Source of the DNA: Chthoniobacter sp. | Lineage (GTDB): Bacteria; Verrucomicrobiota; Verrucomicrobiia; Chthoniobacterales; Chthoniobacteraceae | DNA length: 64,000 bases | Assembly: GCA_021414005.1 (NCBI GenBank) | Contig: JAIOPH010000004.1 | Span: 1-64,000, forward strand | Direction of reading: 5' to 3' | Shown: piece by piece, positions 62,401 through 64,000 of the stretch | How the letters are laid out: every line of letters begins with the position of its first letter | How positions within the stretch are numbered: position 1 is the first letter of the stretch | The notes under the pieces: model-generated | What the model saw: the letters and a program-made list of their open reading frames with translations, nothing else | Told to the model about the DNA's origin: nothing | Database searches by the model: none | Position numbers and translations under genes: made by a program

Positions 62401-64000
62401 GGGTTCCGCTATTGCTATTCAGCACCCAGTTCGTCGTCGGGACGACCGCGAGATTGGCGGAGGTGATCCAGTTGCCGTTGCCCGCGCCACTCCAGACGGG
62501 CTTGTCCACGCTGTAGCTCAAGTCCACATATCCCGCAGGATTTGCCAGGTTGAAAATAGCGCGCGGGCCGGCACTGAGGCCCGCCGTATTAAGGGCGAAG
62601 GCACCAAAACCTGTGCCGCCGATGGCCCCCGCATACTGGATCAGATGCACCGTGCCGCTGCCGGAAGGCGCGGCACCGCTCAAGGTCAAGGTCACGGAAC
62701 TGGCGGCGCCACTGGCGGTCAAAGCACCCGTATTGATTGCCGGGTTGATGCTGTAGTTACTGATGCCGGAGACATTGACGGTGCCGGTGTTGCTGAAGGT
62801 CAGGCCGCCCACGGTAAGCGTGCCCGTGCCGCCCGATCCGGCCTCGACAATGCCGGTGTCGGCAACCGTGGCCGTGGCCGAAGACGCGGAGCCGTTGCCG
62901 CCAAGGGTGGCGCCACCGGACACGGCGATGGAGGTGGTGGTGTTGGTGCCGTTCAGATAGAGTTTTCCGACTGTCACACTCGTGCTTCCGGTGTAGGTGG
63001 CCGCACCGAGGATCTGGGTGCCCGCACCAGCCTTGATCACGTTCATCCCCGGAAAGTCGCTGCCCAGCGTGCCGGAATAGGTCTTGGTTACTCCCGTGCC
63101 GGGGCTGAGCGTCAGGTCGGTCACGTTCGAGGCAATGGACAGGCTGGTGCCGCCGGTCAGACCGCCGAAGGTCGGGGTGTTGATGCCGGCGGAGAAGGCC
63201 AGCGTGCCAGCCGAGTAATTGAGCGCGCTGTTCTGCAAGGCAAGCGTGTTACCGATGGTCAGCGTGCCTTGGTTAAACAAGGTGTCACCGGACAAGGTGC
63301 TGGCACCGTTCAGGGTCCATGCGCCGCTGCCGGTCTTGGTCAGCGAGGTCGCGCCGCTGCTGCTATCCACGACGGCACCACCGAGCACGCCGGTTCCCGC
63401 GGCGGAGCCTTGCAGGGTTAGGGTCTTCGCGCCGACACCGGTAGCGGTGAGGTTGCTGCTAAAGGTGAGCGTGCCGGAGCCGGACATGTCGAGCGTGGCC
63501 CCGCCAGTCGTGCCGGCGAGATTGATGACGCGATCCGTGGTGTCGGTGCTGCCGTTGTAGGTCAGAATGGCCGGGGTCGTGGTCAGGCCGATGGAAATCG
63601 TGGCATTACCAATCGCGGGCTGACCCAAGGGGTTGGCCACACCACCGACATTCTTGATGCCATTGATGCGCAGTTCGCCAGCCTGGATGACCGTGGCACC
63701 AGTGTAGGTGCTCGCGCCCTTGAGTTCCTGGACGCCCGCACCGGTCTTGATGACGTAGGTGCCGGCTTCGTTCGTGCCGCCGATGACGCCCGAGTAGGAT
63801 TTGACGACGCCACCGCTACCCAACGAAATCGTGGGATTGAGGATAAGTCCCGTAAAGGTGCCGTTGCTTGTCAAGCTTGCCAAACTGCGAACCGTGCCAG
63901 TGCCATCAAGCAGCCCGCCCAGTTGCAGGGTATTCAAGTTCACCGTCGCGCCGCCAACCTGGATTGGATTGCTTGCGGTGACAGAAACGCCGAGCCACGA
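59492..64000 (-). CDS. Autotransporter-repeat (PATR) giant surface protein with PEP-CTERM anchor, N-terminus outside window
   Basis: At least 1502 residues in one frame, open through the right edge of the window, so the N-terminus (signal peptide) is not visible. The sequence is made of about eleven autotransporter-associated beta-strand repeats, for example 'VVKDGSGTLELTGANSYGGN', 'VTKAGTGTLVVGGVNNYSGG' and 'VVKVGSGTLTLSGLNTYSGL', pointing to a beta-helix passenger. The C-terminus 'VVPEPGTLGLLLVGALGMLN' followed by four arginines is a PEP-CTERM sorting signal: P-E-P, a hydrophobic helix and a basic tail. Known role of PEP-CTERM: cleavage by an exosortase and surface attachment, in organisms with large EPS clusters like the one in this window. 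Ligand unknown. Confidence 0.88.
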   Translation of the reverse strand, partial: SWLGVSVTASNPIQVGGATVNLNTLQLGGLLDGTGTVRSLASLTSNGTFTGLILNPTISLGSGGVVKSYSGVIGGTNEAGTYVIKTGAGVQELKGASTYTGATVIQAGELRINGIKNVGGVANPLGQPAIGNATISIGLTTTPAILTYNGSTDTTDRVINLAGTTGGATLDMSGSGTLTFSSNLTATGVGAKTLTLQGSAAGTGVLGGAVVDSSSGATSLTKTGSGAWTLNGASTLSGDTLFNQGTLTIGNTLALQNSALNYSAGTLAFSAGINTPTFGGLTGGTSLSIASNVTDLTLSPGTGVTKTYSGTLGSDFPGMNVIKAGAGTQILGAATYTGSTSVTVGKLYLNGTNTTTSIAVSGGATLGGNGSASSATATVADTGIVEAGSGGTGTLTVGGLTFSNTGTVNVSGISNYSINPAINTGALTASGAASSVTLTLSGAAPSGSGTVHLIQYAGAIGGTGFGAFALNTAGLSAGPRAIFNLANPAGYVDLSYSVDKPVWSGAGNGNWITSANLAVVPTTNWVLNSNSGTQTNFIASDAAVFNDAATGASITVTISAADVAPASATFDNDTKAYTLQGGFGITGSAALTKTHAALLTVSNDNSYNGGTTITGGTVQVGIGGTAGSLGSGAITNGGILDYNRSDTITVGVVISGSGSVVKDGSGTLELTGANSYGGNTTLNTGTLTLGNATALGAGTGTLIINGGTLDSGVASLMLTNNNAQTWNSDVLFAGTNDLDLGTGAVSLGSTAGTRTVTVSAGTLAFGGIISDGTATSVTKAGTGTLVVGGVNNYSGGTVVNAGTLTMTNGATLGAITGSLAVNNPNLGAGTDVVLNLNGSVTTGSLNGALATPSSGTNTATINVAANKVLTVNQTSGGTFDGVIAGSGALVKGGAAKLTLTGANTYSGGTTLNQGVLSINTLGALGANVVGNAITFNGGTLEYTDTVVASTNRLRISGGTVTFDITQSTGGVTITNPGGVSAFGNANFVKTGAGTLTLAGNVYFTDNAGEIDLAVNDGTMVLASSVTDPAFTWVVTNVNDVKPGATLKLGNFQGRQVKPNGGSVFVMSGGTFDLNGNFNNLNPLIEGTGTITNNAVAAATLSVYPSVNKTFSGNLVNGTGSLGLELKNTAGFNSYPSIPAATYTLTGNNTYSGATTVTVGILQAGSTTAFSPNSAYTVDSTLDLAGLANSIGSLTGSGGVALGGAVLTIGNKNTTPAPFTGVISSTGSGSVVKVGSGTLTLSGLNTYSGLTTVSRGSLKLGVNNAILSGNAVAVIADAGVIATLDLNGFAQTVGTALTSGLTLGGGDSASTIQVSGTGATSVLTLAGTTFALTYAAANDPQGATISTTAIDLNGAVQTFTIEHSMSATDDVTILSVVQNGSLIKEGAGVLKLDGNQNYTALTANAGTTNVNGNFSAGASVAVNNAGTKLRFGSVSQTLNSLSIGAGATVVFTSDTASGSLTGGGVGKAPAFGSGSAVVPEPGTLGLLLVGALGMLNRRRRQGH

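Noticed and set aside
1..64000. tRNA, rRNA, CRISPR arrays, IS elements
   Set aside because: None was recognised on reading: no cloverleaf-like T-loop sequence, no regularly spaced short repeats and no transposase or integrase motif.

Overview
This window looks like a chromosomal segment of a Verrucomicrobia bacterium (Opitutaceae/Chthoniobacter-like is my best guess). The evidence is a run of pseudopilin genes with the four-part 'Verru_Chthon cassette' architecture (B-C-D-A, 1-2852, A cut by the window edge), a second stand-alone cassette-D-type pseudopilin (47832-48503), a giant autotransporter-repeat protein ending in a PEP-CTERM anchor (59492-64000, N-terminus outside the window), and secreted proteins with Verrucomicrobia-style low-complexity repeats. 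No tRNA, rRNA, CRISPR array, transposase or integrase was seen.

About 3.1-45.8 kb is a long surface-polysaccharide region. The block at 3090-13003 (+) is a tight operon: O-antigen ligase/polymerase-like protein, flippase, GT4, FkbH-like HAD enzyme, acyl carrier protein, SGNH-like protein, an unannotated 43-aa membrane microprotein, MBOAT acyltransferase, MaoC-like hydratase and an SDR. Together these suggest making a short acyl group on a dedicated carrier protein and moving it onto an exported glycan. The block at 13014-19506 (-) has an asparagine-synthetase-like amidotransferase, two FkbM methyltransferases, another methyltransferase, a GT2 and a GT4. A large repetitive secreted fibre-like gene follows (19681-24937, broken by a frameshift) with a secreted partner. 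The block at 27211-37928 (+) combines two GT-C membrane glycosyltransferases, two polyprenyl-phosphate-type GT2 enzymes, methyltransferases, a radical SAM/SPASM-like protein, a small membrane protein, a GT2 and a left-handed beta-helix acetyltransferase. The block at 38051-45840 has a secreted protein, a second amidotransferase, a double-headed GT4 fusion, a DUF362 protein and a GT-A-like protein.

After a secreted transglutaminase-like protein, the pseudopilin and glycogen phosphorylase (45882-51032), the window enters a scarred defence locus (51324-59123, all minus strand). The N-terminal nuclease/helicase part of a type ISP restriction-modification gene survives at one end and a C-terminal piece further along. 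The missing middle is occupied by a two-gene AAA-ATPase + HNH-nuclease module resembling Septu (PtuA/PtuB). Further downstream, a gene for a secreted protein lies between two divergent copies of the type ISP C-terminus. This nested, mosaic arrangement is the most striking feature of the window. Near it are a frameshifted gene, a KTSC microprotein and an unknown 369-aa protein.

All family assignments are from reading motifs by eye. No database search, structure prediction or composition calculation was run.
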